Assembly: GCA_002205965.3 (NCBI GenBank)
Contig: NADL03000638.1
Span: 716,408 to 780,407, forward strand
From: Kappaphycus alvarezii
Taxonomy: Eukaryota > Rhodophyta > Florideophyceae > Gigartinales > Solieriaceae
Direction of reading: 5' to 3'
Length of the DNA: 64,000 nt
Below the pieces are notes generated by a model. It made no database searches. It saw nothing but the letters and a program-made list of their open reading frames with translations, and was not told where the DNA came from. Numbering within the stretch: position 1 is the first letter of the stretch; every line of letters starts with the position of its first letter. Below are positions 44,160 through 55,539 of the stretch, one piece after another. A program made the translations under genes and the position numbers.

Positions 44160-46000
44160 ATGAACAGAGTAATGAAAATTGGGGAGCAGACAGAGCTTGA
44201 CTTTTTAAAAGAGTTTCGCTTTGCTATGGTAAGAGTTTTAAGTTGGAGTTGCTACGCATGCCTATAGGGGCACTTGTAATATGCACCGAACGTCAGTTTA
44301 CGGAGATATAGTTTCTGGGCTATATTGACTGCTTAGACTGCAGCAGCTGGGCTTGAAGGGCGTGTGCAAAAGCTGATCAGGGTACAACAGTGAGAAAGTA
44401 CAATTTTATAATATGGTACATAAACGTATTTCGCTAAATAGATCTTCTACTCTGAATCCTGTTTTATTCGATGTCAGGTATGCTAAATGAACTTAACATA
44501 ATCGATATCATCTCATTCTTTTCTAAATTTCTGAGAGATACCTACCCTCATGTCCTTCTTACTTACTCAATATCCGGTCAGCAGTTCAAATACAACTGTT
44601 TTCTCTTTAATGATGTTTACAGAAACTACAAATTGTTGTTTATTCTATAAAGAAACCAGAAAAGAATGACCAATGAATAGTTTCTAGATTCTTGGAAGGC
44701 GCTCGCAAAATTGTAGAAAGCTTTTGGGGGTTTTATAATACCGTTTTGGTATCTTGACGCAGCTCCCTCGCTTCCAATATGAAAATGACATGGAATTGGC
44801 TGCGCATGCCTGTGGTATAATGGAAATCATGTTAGTAGATAAAAAGGATCAATAAAATTATCAAGACTTTGCTGGTTTGCGTGGTATGGCTTTCCGTGTT
44901 TTTAAGAGATATGGTAACGTGCTCATGATGGGTAGCTTTGCAGAGATTGATGCTGTTGTGAGATAGATGCGATCTACTGACAACCACATTAGATTGAAGA
45001 ATGCTCACGGTCGACTCATATAAAACGTAATAGAGGAAAGTTGGTAAGCTTCATATGATTTACTGAAGAACAATTCTCAACTATTCAATCATAATACTGT
45101 TCAAGTCATTTAGATGAGCGAAAGAATGGACACATCATCGCTGGATCCGTCACGTGGCAGTTCGAACTCCTTCGTCGATTTTTCTAAGTAGTCATGGAAG
45201 ACGTGAGATTTATTGTCCCCTACTGCTATCCTATCGCTCACGTATGTATGAAATGAATGATCTGTAACGGAAGAATAAGCAGAAGAAATAGCCTGAACCG
45301 GTCCCGCGACCACATCGTTATGACTGGTTTTCTTGTTTTGACATAGTAAAATAGTTGTAGCAGATCTCTAATTTTCACCATGTTTCCGTGGCTTAGATAT
45401 CTGGTTCGATGTCAAAACCTCTTCCGTTTCCATTGAAGCCATTTTCTATAGCATCTTGGCAAACTTAAGCTGCAGTTTCGGACTGGTTTACTAAATGAAA
45501 AACGCTTCCAACCAATTCTTCACATTGTTGGAGTTGGCCATGAACTGGTGAGCAGCAGATGGCCCTTGGCAATTCGGTTGCGTTACTCGCCCTGCGTTGT
45601 CTAAGTTGTCAATTTATAGCTTTGTATTTGCCGCTATTACTTTTACAAAAGCCCCGTACAGTTCCCTTTCAGTACCCATTAGACATGCAGAATTGGAATT
45701 AGCCTAATACCGGGTCGTTTTGTATCAAAAGGAGTTGAAGTCTGTACTTTGGGGAATTCTGAACCCTTTCGAGCTACAAGTATCACTTTGTGGTTGACCA
45801 GTATCTTACCCAGTGCTTACACTGGTTGATCGGTTGGATTCATTGGAAGCTATGTATTCCGTTGCACTTACCGCCTTTGCAGATTCAATTGCCGAAAATA
45901 TGTGCTCCCAGAGGCCATTTGTCCGAGGTATCTGAAACGTGCTGTAAACCAATGCCCGTCTCAAAATCACGGCCGCCCGGCTTTCCTTAGATAATCGGCA
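44160..46000 (+). pseudogene. Unidentified degenerate coding sequence
   Basis: Plus-strand pieces look like old protein code: MNRVMKIGEQTELDFLKEF (44160), PRFQYENDMELAAHACGIME (44768), NYQDFAGLRGMAFRVFKRYG, LMMGSFAEIDAVV (44925) and MRSTDNHIRLKNAHGRLI. Farther on come VLTLVDRLDSLEAMYSVALT and AFADSIAENMCSQRPFVRG (45870-45930). The family is not recognised; neighbours suggest transposon debris, perhaps upstream parts of the copia remnant at 46.1 kb. Confidence 0.35.
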
Positions 46001-46099
46001 TGAATAAAGCAGCCTGCTGCTCAGATCAACATATCCCGAGCCGAGAGAGAATTTTACTACAGGTGTAGTACCTCATATACCACTGTGATTCGCACAGTA

Positions 46100-47770
46100 A
46101 CAATGAAGCGATCACGATTCAACTATAATCATCGGCAACATTCCACTGGCTATTACACCAGCGATGAACCAACCGAGCGAATATACGGGAGCTGATACAA
46201 GCACAACTACATAAGGCAAGAATTAACGAGCGGGAAGGCCATAATCAAGGCGACACAATTCAAAGCAACAAAAGGGAAACAAGCGACGCCAACAAGCTAC
46301 TAAAGCTCCTTTAAAACAACTTTTAATTCTGGCTTTCTGCAGTCATCATTAATACAGCGCTTGTCAACGCTAACTTTATTCTCCAGTTCGAGTTTCGCAC
46401 GCCACTTTTATACCCAGAACTTCAAGCTGCACAAGAATTGAAGCAAATAAGCTCAAATTTCTCATCATGTAAAGCCTCCCGGACATAATCGCAACCAACA
46501 TGAAGATCTGTTTCATAAATTTATCTTTTTCAAATATACTCAATGTTCAGGGAATGAATGTCTGTTTAAAGAGTCAACAAAGCCGTGCAGTTAGGGGAAG
46601 AGAAGCAAGCTCTACTCTCCTTCTTCCCGCTACAGATGTAGTACCATACATTGAACGCCACAATCAGGCAAGCACTAAACTGATCGATGCTTCATATTAC
46701 AACATTGGAAACCACGGTACAACCGTGCGTTTTAAGATCCAAAGCATTCGTAGTCATCCAAATGTAACTAGTTTTGCTGCTATAATCGCTATGAACACAC
46801 CACAAACTATCCTAGATTCACTAAACACATCTGCCATGCACTTTTAATTCAATCCTACGGGGCACATCAACTACAGTGGCCGATGGTAGCACTCCACAAA
46901 AATAATACATGGCGAGGGCCTCGAGTAAGCCGTAACAGATACATTCCATCCAGTCTCCATATCACAACCGAAATGCGATCCAAATCCCGAAACCAAAGGG
47001 CTGGCTCGGACTCTGAAGCAAAATTAACGCTCCTGAAACCACCCCTAGTGAAAATTGCCGCGCAAACTCCCTCCGGACCGGTAAGAATCACAACCAGGTC
47101 AACATCTCCGATGCGCGTAGCCCATTACAGTTAACGCAAGAAACAATCATAGTAATCAATTAATCTATCGCTGATCAGGGGTTTTGTGACATGTTTCATG
47201 CCCTACCCTTCGTAAGTCGCAAACTCATGTAACCCGAAGCGACTCACGCGAAAATCAGTCACCCGTAACGCTGACTGGCGATATCATCTAATTACTCATG
47301 CGGAGCAGAACTCGCTGCCGACGACGCTTAAGTCTGTCAAAATTTAGGAATGCGTGTCATGTTCCGAACTTCAGGACCAACCTTATCTCTGTTCACGACA
47401 TAGGATATCAGTACGGAAAGTTCGAATTCTACATACATCAAGCCATCATAGAAGGCCGCGACCCAGAAAAGTAAAACATTGCGACCGCCAAATACCGAAG
47501 CGGCAATTATTTTCTGTACTTGAAAACTCAGATCAGAACATGAGCTACAAAAGAAGCATCAACACTTTCTCTCAGCGCCCGTATTGCACCCCAACGCCTA
47601 GCCTCTCGGGGAGTGAGACGCTAGTACTGCCAACTAATGCGACTCGCGACTGCAATATAATTCCTTTCTCAACAAAAATGATTCCTATTTCATATCGTTC
47701 TTTTCATGTAAAATTGAGTTATTTCACATACAGAAACTGCAGAAACTTTAGCGGATTACAATAAGAAATT
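46100..47770 (+). pseudogene. Copia remnant: gag/protease-to-integrase region
   Basis: The best piece is 47354-47480 on the plus strand: HVPNFRTNLISVHDIGYQYG, FEFYIHQAIIEGRDPEK, then IATAKYRSGNYFLYL. This is the stretch after the protease of copia polyproteins (the family signature is ...hvPn...NLiSv..l...G). The upstream region reads in several frames with protein-like runs (for example NIGNHGTTVRFKIQSIRSHP at 46700) that I can only loosely attach to the same element. It abuts a Tc1 remnant of opposite orientation. Confidence 0.55.
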
Positions 47771-47879
47771 TATGGCTTAAATTCACTATCACCGCCCAGA
47801 ATTGCCGACGTTTCTTGGCAAAAGAGTATAAATAAAGGAATCTGCTGCCCGAACCAACGGATCACGAGAGCAGTTACAG

Positions 47880-48700
47880 ATCTTTATCACGCATTACAGT
47901 ACGAACCTTAGCATTATTCTGTTGAAAGACCCAATTAGTGGGAAAATGATCTTCAATGGAGGGAAGTAGCTCCCCTTCCAGCATCTTGACGTACTTCTGC
48001 CCAATCAGACGTCACTTCACATTCACTAATTCATTCTTTCTACGCCCACAAACAGCAACTCAGACCATATTTTTATTCCCATCTTGCTTACGCTTCAAAA
48101 ATACTTCCTATTTATTTCTTAAATCGTGCAAATAGTACCGCAAACCTTCCCGAAAATCTCAATTAGACCTTTCCTTATGACCCAATAGGACAGAGATGCC
48201 TATTGTGCACTTTTTGGGAGTGAAATCGTGCCCATTCCACTCGGTCAATTTTATTCTGTTTCGTCAGAGGTTTTTTCAGCTTTATTTTGCTTTTGCGAAG
48301 ATAAAACTTTCTGTTCAGGTAGTAAGGGAGAGCCCTAGCGCCTTTTAAAGAGTTAGCGGTGGTCAGCGCTAGCTTAATTTCACCACAGACGGACGTTTTC
48401 ATGCAATTCTCCTTTTTTTGCGATTTTCCTAGCTCTCTGGATCTAGCAAGTAAGCTCTGATAATATTGTGGATTCACCCTAGCTTTTTTGTGATATATTA
48501 TACGGATTATGCGACAATTTGAGGTGTCGAGGCCTGCGATCGTTCACTGGGACTCAATTGAGGTCCTCTCGGCATTTTTCGGCTCGATGGTGTCGTAGGG
48601 AGTGTAGAATGGTTGTTGAGTGCGCAATTCTTTCGTTTTGAATGCACCGAAATCGATATATATATATATTCAGAGTCTTTCTCTTTTGGCAAAAATCGCC
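47880..48700 (-). pseudogene. Tc1/mariner-type transposase remnant 2
   Basis: The minus strand gives a start-like MPRGPQLSPSERSQ (about 48580), then SLKGARALPYYLNRKFYL and KKPLTKQNKIDRVEWARFHS, typical of the Tc1 linker. These are followed by DGLRYYLHDLRNK, KRKQDGNKNMV and KYVKMLEGELLPS. The last piece is NWVFQQNNAKVRTV (about 47935-47895), where the usual FQQDNA has Asn in place of the catalytic Asp. The C-terminal third, including the ENLW-type motif, is absent. Frameshifts separate the pieces. It differs in sequence from remnant 1. Confidence 0.75.
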
Positions 48701-49499
48701 ACATATTTAGCGTTTCAGTAAGTCACTCCCCGGAGACATGAAAATCTATTAAAATGCCCCATTTATACCTATTGTGGTCTGGGAGAGCCTACTAGGCAAA
48801 TCGTTTCTTAATTTTGATGTATGGTTGTTGAGAAACTTGCTCAGAGGGGGTGTCCCATGGCATAAGACTCCACTGTACAAAAGACTACCTTGCTCACGGG
48901 ACACTCGGGAAAATTTCTACCCCAAAAACTGTCTTTACTATTCTTAAAAATGTAAGAGGGCTTGCAATTGCAGTTTAAGCGAATAAATTGGTGAAAAGAG
49001 CAGAAAAAAGGGCTGAAACGGTAACTGCCACATGTTGAACACTCGATACACAGCTTTTTTTATCCCATAGCCGTCCAGTTGACACATACTTTTCTCTCCC
49101 ACGAGCAGAAAAACGGATATTTTTCAGTCACTCTAAGGAAGTACTTCTGCCAATCACTTAGCTGCCGCTGGGCGGCGCAACATGGTTGCATCAGAGGGCC
49201 GTTCTTTATCTCCATCCGTCGCTTTTAATTGGTCTGTATCCATTAGTGACCCTTCGATGCTTATGGAAATGAAAAATAACTCTCAAATTTAATTATAGGT
49301 CCAGGAGTAATCATCCTCTGCACTCATCCCCCAATTCACCACTTCCTCGTCAACACAACATTACATCGCACCCTCATACTTATGGAAAAATGCACCCTTC
49401 CACAAAGTAAATGTCTTCCCTAGCCCCCTTTCCTTTTACTATCCATCCTAGTGTCTATTCCTCATGCTTTCCCATGATCATGCCTTCCTCTCCCTTTAC
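48701..49499. other. Intergenic stretch with a lone inverted-repeat word
   Basis: No gene. At 49447-49458 stands CCTAGTGTCTAT followed at once by TCCTCATG, the same words as the piggyBac left end at 40243, without a transposase behind it. Confidence 0.5.
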
Positions 49500-50520
49500 C
49501 AAATCGAGAAGAAAATGACCAAAATTCCTTTTTTTCAGGCAGTGTCTGCGTCACCAAGGAACAAAGCCACTTCGTCGACAAGATTCGTGAATATGTCTCT
49601 GACGCAAGACTTATGGAATACGAGTTGTGCGCCATCATCGGTGAAGTTTTGAAACCGGCATTACTGGTTGGGCGTCACAAAATCTCAAATCCCCGTATGT
49701 ATATGATCTTCAAATAATTTCCTCAGAGCCGTAGCGTTACTGTTGCTGGGGACGTCGATAAAATTTTCGGAAAACTATTCTCCGTTTCGTCTAAAATTCC
49801 GTCTATACCACTTCAATGCCTCACCAAACCCCTTTTTAATGCTGGAACTGCGGAAAAATCACCTTCACAACAAATGACCCCAGTCTAAATCGTCAAAAAT
49901 CATCGAATCTCATATTAATTTTACTCGAAAAGTTCTTAAATCAAGAAACCCAATTCATGGAACGAATTCTTTTCAGAGAAATTGACAGTTTCACCGAGCT
50001 TAATGACAACGGATATCTTGTAAATCATTATTACACCCGCCTATTAGAAATACCTGAGGGTGATCTCCCCCAGGATTATCAACCGGTCAATGATTTCTAT
50101 CCCTTCTCTCTAGATCAAGTCATTCAAGATCAGACTTCTACATCTATACATTTATATGATTCTGAAAATACAGCTGCTCGTTTTTGACAGTAGATTTTCC
50201 AATATGTAGGAGTCAGATCCCTTCTTCCTTCACTGCACCAGAAAACACATGTGTTATCCTTTTTCCCTCTCATACAGTTGTCAAAACTCTCCATACCAAG
50301 ACTTTTGAGTTCAATCTTCTTCTCTCTCAAGCTTAAACAGTTCTTTACAATCTTGGCATTCAAAAATATTTTATAGTAAAAGACAATATTCTGCATGCAG
50401 CAAGATGGCTATATAAAAGAATTTTTGACCAATTTAATAAAGCCTTTCGCTTCAACGACGGAACCTTTTCTATCATAGGGACTCTTTCAGTACGCATACC
50501 GTGTATTGGTCATTCCTGTA
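49500..50520 (+). pseudogene. Copia remnant, first gag/protease segment
   Basis: Plus-strand runs such as EQSHFVDKIREYVSDARLME (49555) and the frame from 49957 (MERILFREIDSFTELNDNGY) precede an AT-rich tract. The end (50400-50515, AARWLYKRIFDQFNKAFRFN in part, then GTFSIIGTLSVRIPCIGHS) matches the protease-region paralogue at about 52330-52410 (GTFTATCTLPVRTPCPDHS). The two segments (about 49780-50520 and 51680-52420) are therefore diverged copies of one retroelement region. Confidence 0.5.
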
Positions 50521-50564
50521 TATAAAGTAGTGTCGATGCCGTCGCTGCGAACATACCTATGTTA

Positions 50565-50960
50565 CTAGTGTCTACTGGATCGTTGTCGATTTATGAGGAA
50601 AATTTTAAAGAATATTTTTTGAAGTATAGAATTATTTTAGCCGCCTTCTTTTATTACCACATGCTCTACATGATACGTATATACTAGATCAAAATAATTG
50701 TTTCGAGAATCGATGTTCTGTTTAACACCGGAGAAAATTTCCCTGAAGTAATAACCTTCGGTTTACCCGACAACTTCCCAAAAAATGGATGCACGAACTG
50801 TTCTCTGAAATCACATTCACTGCATTTCTCCCCTTGTTACGTTAGTTGCGAAGTTCTCCTGACTTATGACGAGTAATACGCGGCTCGTATTTGGAAACAA
50901 TATATTTGAGTTTTTCTAGAGCAGATGAGAGCGATGAGGAGTCAAGATATGGTCTTCAGT
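50565..50960 (+). mobile_element. Left-end fragment of a second piggyBac copy
   Basis: CTAGTGTCTA at 50565, a tatgagg word at about 50592, the leader 'gatcaaaataattgtttcgagaat' (50687-50710) and the start-codon region 'aaaatggatgcacgaac' with 'ccccttgttacgt' (50780-50843) parallel 40245, 40267, 40366-40393 and 40461-40523. It degrades after about 50900, and no right end is recognised. Confidence 0.6.
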
Positions 50961-51157
50961 GGGCAAGTCTCGAAGATATCGGCTGAAATTATTTTATTTT
51001 GAGTTATTTCTAATTTCATTGTAGCGATAGATGCGCAAAAATCTACGAAACTATCTTCTATGTTGTTCTGGAAGAAGTGAGCGCATTATGATGGAACAGT
51101 AGATGTATAAATGTCATTTCCTGTTCTTGGGATAGAAGAAAGTCTTGGGCGGCCTCC

Positions 51158-51613
51158 TCATAATCGGTGACGAAAGAATATCAGTTTTTTTGTGCCCGAG
51201 TATATTTTACCGGCCCCAATAAAGCACTGCGGCATGTTTCTGGTCAATTTTTGAATACCCTGGTTGTTTCTAATAGACGGGAAGGGAGACGGTAGAGGAG
51301 CGGCTAAAAGAACAGATGCGATTGACAATATTGCATTGATATGTTTCATACAGGCATCAAGTTGAGGGCCATAGAAAATGGGGGAGGAAATATTCTCAAA
51401 AATATTATCGACGTTCAATAAAACGGTAACATTATGGATGGCCATTGTGAACGCATATCCGCACGCACGCAAGAAACTATGAGATAGCGCACCAAGACCT
51501 ACTGCGTAAACTACTTTGGGAAATCGAATAGAGGAAAAATCTTCAATTTCACGCAGTCGCAGCTCTAGAACTATAGGTTTGCCCCCCACATAGTTCTCTT
51601 CAGGACATACCAT
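51158..51613 (-). CDS. Hypothetical protein, 151 residues
   Basis: An uninterrupted minus-strand frame from the ATG at 51613 has good amino-acid composition in otherwise decayed DNA. It opens with MVCPEENYVGGKPIVLELRL, contains two moderately hydrophobic stretches (about residues 36-68 and 90-105, IHNVTVLLNVDNIF and NAILSIASVLLAAPLPSPFP) and ends basic. No family is recognised and no start or splice signals stand out. It may be a gene fragment, part of a larger element lying between the two copia segments, or chance. Confidence 0.3.
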   Translation of the reverse strand: MVCPEENYVGGKPIVLELRLREIEDFSSIRFPKVVYAVGLGALSHSFLRACGYAFTMAIHNVTVLLNVDNIFENISSPIFYGPQLDACMKHINAILSIASVLLAAPLPSPFPSIRNNQGIQKLTRNMPQCFIGAGKIYSGTKKLIFFRHRL

Positions 51614-51699
51614 GTACTCTCGTTCTTATCCCCCCTAAAATTACTCTAAAATCAATCAATTACGTTAAAACTCCCATCACTTACACTTGAATCCATCCC

Positions 51700-54600
51700 T
51701 TAACCCCCTTTGCAATGCTGGAACTGCGTCAAAAGTTAAATCTCAGCCAACGCCTTCACCCCAAAAGATTTCAAAAACATCACAGAAATCCGTTTCCTTT
51801 TTACTTCAGTACCCAAAAGCAAGGAAATAAAGCTTTGAAGCTTTTTCTTTTCGAAAATATGGACAAATTCACCTACCATGATCATAACTGTCCCGCGGAT
51901 AGTTCCTTTGATGCCCACCAATTTGACAACCCTGAGACGAACATCCTTGATTATTCTCATCCTGGAACTTCTTTCGATCCTTTCCCCTTAGAGAAACCCC
52001 TCAAGATCAGCCCTCAAAATCTGTTCCCCTAGATTATACAAAAAGTGAAGCCACGGGTATTTGACTTGGGATCTTCCAACAAGTCGCAATCAGATCTTTA
52101 ATTCCCCTTTCCAGCGCCTCACAGACACAAATATTCCCCCTTCTCAACCCCACAAAGTTTCCAACATCCTCCAAACCGAGAAATCTGATTTTTCACCCTC
52201 TTCTCTGTCCCGCTTAAACGGTTCCTGTATCGACCTTCGGGCCCAAAATCTGTTATAGGACAAAGAAAGCAGCTGCGTGCAGCTAAATAACTAGAAGGCC
52301 GATGACTTCTAACCAATCGAAACCCGTCTTTTGTTTCGGCTACGGAACCTTTACTGCCACATGTACTCTTCCAGTTCGCACACCATGCCCTGACCATTCC
52401 TTCATGGATATTTTGAATGATGTCTTCATTGCGGATTAACTTATGTTACTGGGCCTGGATGTACTGGACAGATAAATAATACTGACTGATAACTTCGAAA
52501 CGTCCTGCTGAGCAATGATCCTCGTTGATTACTGCCCTCTACTCGAAAATATAGACATTTGTACCTTTAATGTAACTACGCCTCCTTCTTTTTCTCTCGA
52601 CATCAGTAGCATAGTCTTTATTACCACTTATTTCATCCCTCTACCAAAAAGTTCTTGAAATCATACCTAGGGCACACCTTAACAAAGGAATCGCTGGAAA
52701 AATATTACTAAACAGATCTTATATTCTTGCAAAACTTGTCAGCATTTTTCGCCAAAAAACAACTCAATCTTTAAAACCTCTGAGAAGAGACTTGAAATCT
52801 ATTCTTATTTTGTTTAACTAAAAAACATCCCTAGACCTCGTATTTCTACGAGTCCAAAATGTACCTCGTCCAGTTTTTCACGTTGTAGACCTCGGAACCA
52901 ATTTTTCGACAGCTCGCTTCCTACAGTACAAGGAGAGTCGGTTGAAGATTTTTGGTACATATTTTTTCAATGTTGGTCCACCATTTACACACCGATTTCC
53001 CAGGCGCCATTTGCACTTATAAAGGCGCCTTCTTCACTTCGTCTCGCTTCAATTGAAATTATCAAAATTTCTCTCAGGTATTGAAATCCATGATTCTCTT
53101 GTATCTGGCGAAGAGAAGCACGAAAAGTTGCTTAGAATCTACGTCAAGCCCTCCCTAGAATAGCCACAATTAGACTATCGTATTACTCCTCCTTTTTCTG
53201 TCGAATCTATCACTGGTACTGTGAACACTAGTGATGTTTTCTCCTCACTGCTTGCATTACACACCCTCCCTCATTTCCGTTCCTCACATTCATCCCTCTC
53301 CAATAAGGCAGAACGAATGGGTGCTTTATCCCTTACTAGGGCAGAAAATTCAAATTATTACCTCCTTATTCCGAATTCGAAAGGCTCTTCTCGATATTTT
53401 TCCTTTTCTTCTACTGCAAATTTCGAACTAAGTCAAGCGGAACTGGTGTATCGTGAAGGGGGTATATTACAATGGCTTGGACCTTATAAGGTACTACGTC
53501 TTGAAAGTAAACAAGCTAACATCGGTAAGTATAGAACTGAGACAAGCTTTTTAGTCAAAAACCTACGTTTGGAGACAGGAAACTTGAAACATCCCTTATT
53601 CCCGGTTAATAAAGTCGCTGCTATCCTGTATTCTATGTTGAAACCATTCACTCCTAAATAATCCGATATACTTTCAGTCTACCTTTCGGAGACATTCCAT
53701 CCTCGAATCCTTCGCAGAAATGTCCTGCAACTTCTTGACGCCAAACGGACAGAAATAAAGTACTCCGGGAACACAATTATGGGCTACTATTTCGAAATAT
53801 TACCTTTCAAATAATGCTACCAATTTTAATGGTCGCTTCGTCTTGACTCTCACAATTTCAAACAGAAAACCCCGTCTTCAAATCCCGCTTCGTAGCACAA
53901 GGGCAAAGTGACAATAATAAAACCTCTTAGTTTATAACTCTACATATTTAAGACAATATTCAACTCGAGTCCTCCCTTTACTCGCAGTAACTCAAAAATT
54001 CCGAATCTTGAGAAACGATATCAATCAGGCTTACCTTCCATCATCAGAAAGTCTTTGCCAAAATGTCTACTTACGAACCCTTTCAGTTGCTACTACCAGA
54101 TGAAAAAAATACTCAAATTAAACAAACTCCTCTACGGCCTTCCAGATGTCATAGATTTCTGTAATAGTGCAATAGCTGCACATCCTAAAGAAAATCCTGG
54201 ACTCACACCGTCCTTGAGCGACATGGATTTCTTTTCCTCAAATATTTCTTATGTATTACAAGTACTCGTTGTTTTCTATGTCGACGATACCATCCTATGT
54301 GGAAATGATGCCTTTGTTACACTTTCAAGACGATGGGTCGAGTAAACTTGAGTCAAGAGAACCAGAATTCGATTAAATCACGTTCGTAGATTTTCATGTC
54401 TCTTCCGCAGACATCTTGCCGGTCTATAGGAAATTCAATACATCTGTAAGCTTTCCTCTATTCCTGCAGGAGAATCTTTCGATGAATGTCGATCCCTTCG
54501 CGCAAATATTGCTTGGGCCACTCAAAATCTCCTGGATATTTTTTTGCCGTCACCTTGGTCAATCAGGTTACCCAATCTCAACTTCGTCCAGATAAAATCT

Positions 54601-55170
54601 CAAATTTGAACAAAATTGTCAAGCAGCTTCAGAAAAATCCGCAAACAGCTCTTTCATACTCCTCATTGGATATTAACTCCTTCTATATCACGGTGTCTCA
54701 GATGAAACTTTCTCCAGTAACGAATATCTCACATCTCAGGTTGTATTTATCATTCTGCTCGTAGATTATTCTAACAAGTGCCATATACTGCACTACTCCA
54801 TCAAGAAAATTCATCGCGTTGTCCACTCGAAACAGACAAAGCGATGAATTTTTTGTCCAGACTCGCAGCTTAAGTTCTCTCGTTCGCGAATTCCTTCGCC
54901 TTTGCGTACACATTTCGAACGGATCTGCAGTCAATTCTCCGGTGACATATTTCTCTGAATATGCTAACGAACGCCAAGTCACTATTTGAATCTGTAATGA
55001 AATGCTATTCTACGGCTGAGGGAAGACTCATGATAGGCATCACCGTAGTCAAGGATGCGTATGATCGCAAGGATGTATAAAATGTGAGTTTCATACATGC
55101 AGCTGAAAAACCTGCTGAATTCTTTACCAAAGTTATTTGTGCCCCACATTGCACAGTCGCCCTGTACCAT
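51700..55170 (+). pseudogene. Copia remnant: protease, integrase, RT and RNase H in order
   Basis: AT-rich, heavily decayed copia polyprotein. Protease region: GTFTATCTLPVRTPCPDHS (52330) then MLLGLDVLD (52445). Integrase second half: GIEIHDSLVSGEEKHEKLLR (53080), ITPPFSVESITGTVNTSDVF and, in 53221-53661, QAELVYREGGILQWLGPYKV. RT: PVFKSRFVAQGQSDNN (53870), LYGLPD, then VVFYVDDTILCGND (54265-54306) with an intact YVDD box. RNase H: HYSIKKIHRVVHS (54790) and ITVVKDAYDRKDV with HAAEKPAEFFTKV (55040-55140). The order is complete but each module sits in a different frame with many stops. It differs strongly in base composition from the 29.5 kb element. Confidence 0.75.
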
Positions 55171-55539
55171 TTATAAACATTTACACCCCTTATTTCAACC
55201 TGCTCTTCTCCCATTCTCCACTGCATTGATGGTAGCTGTTGTATATTTTGTTCCCAAGGCTCCTTGATCTTACCGAGGGTGGAAAGTGGGCGTGCTCCCA
55301 GAGTAAAGATTATTCTAGCGACGGGACCCCAGTGTAGGAACTACGGCGAGGCCACACTATCAACTTTCGAAAAATACAATCATTTTGCCATTTGCGTCGC
55401 TGCACTGCCAGACACAAAGAGGGGGATCCTCGAAAATTGCTATTCTTCAGGGTCCTCACACTGCTCTTTGACCGTCCCCTATTTTGTAAACCGCAGTCCA
55501 TTTAGCCGCGGGTCTATTACAGCAGGGACTGTTTAAGAC
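55171..55539. other. Spacer between copia remnant and RT-family copy
   Basis: A 91-codon plus-strand frame (55264-55536) has ordinary composition but no motif. It may belong to the N-terminal part of the following RT-family protein. Confidence 0.35.
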
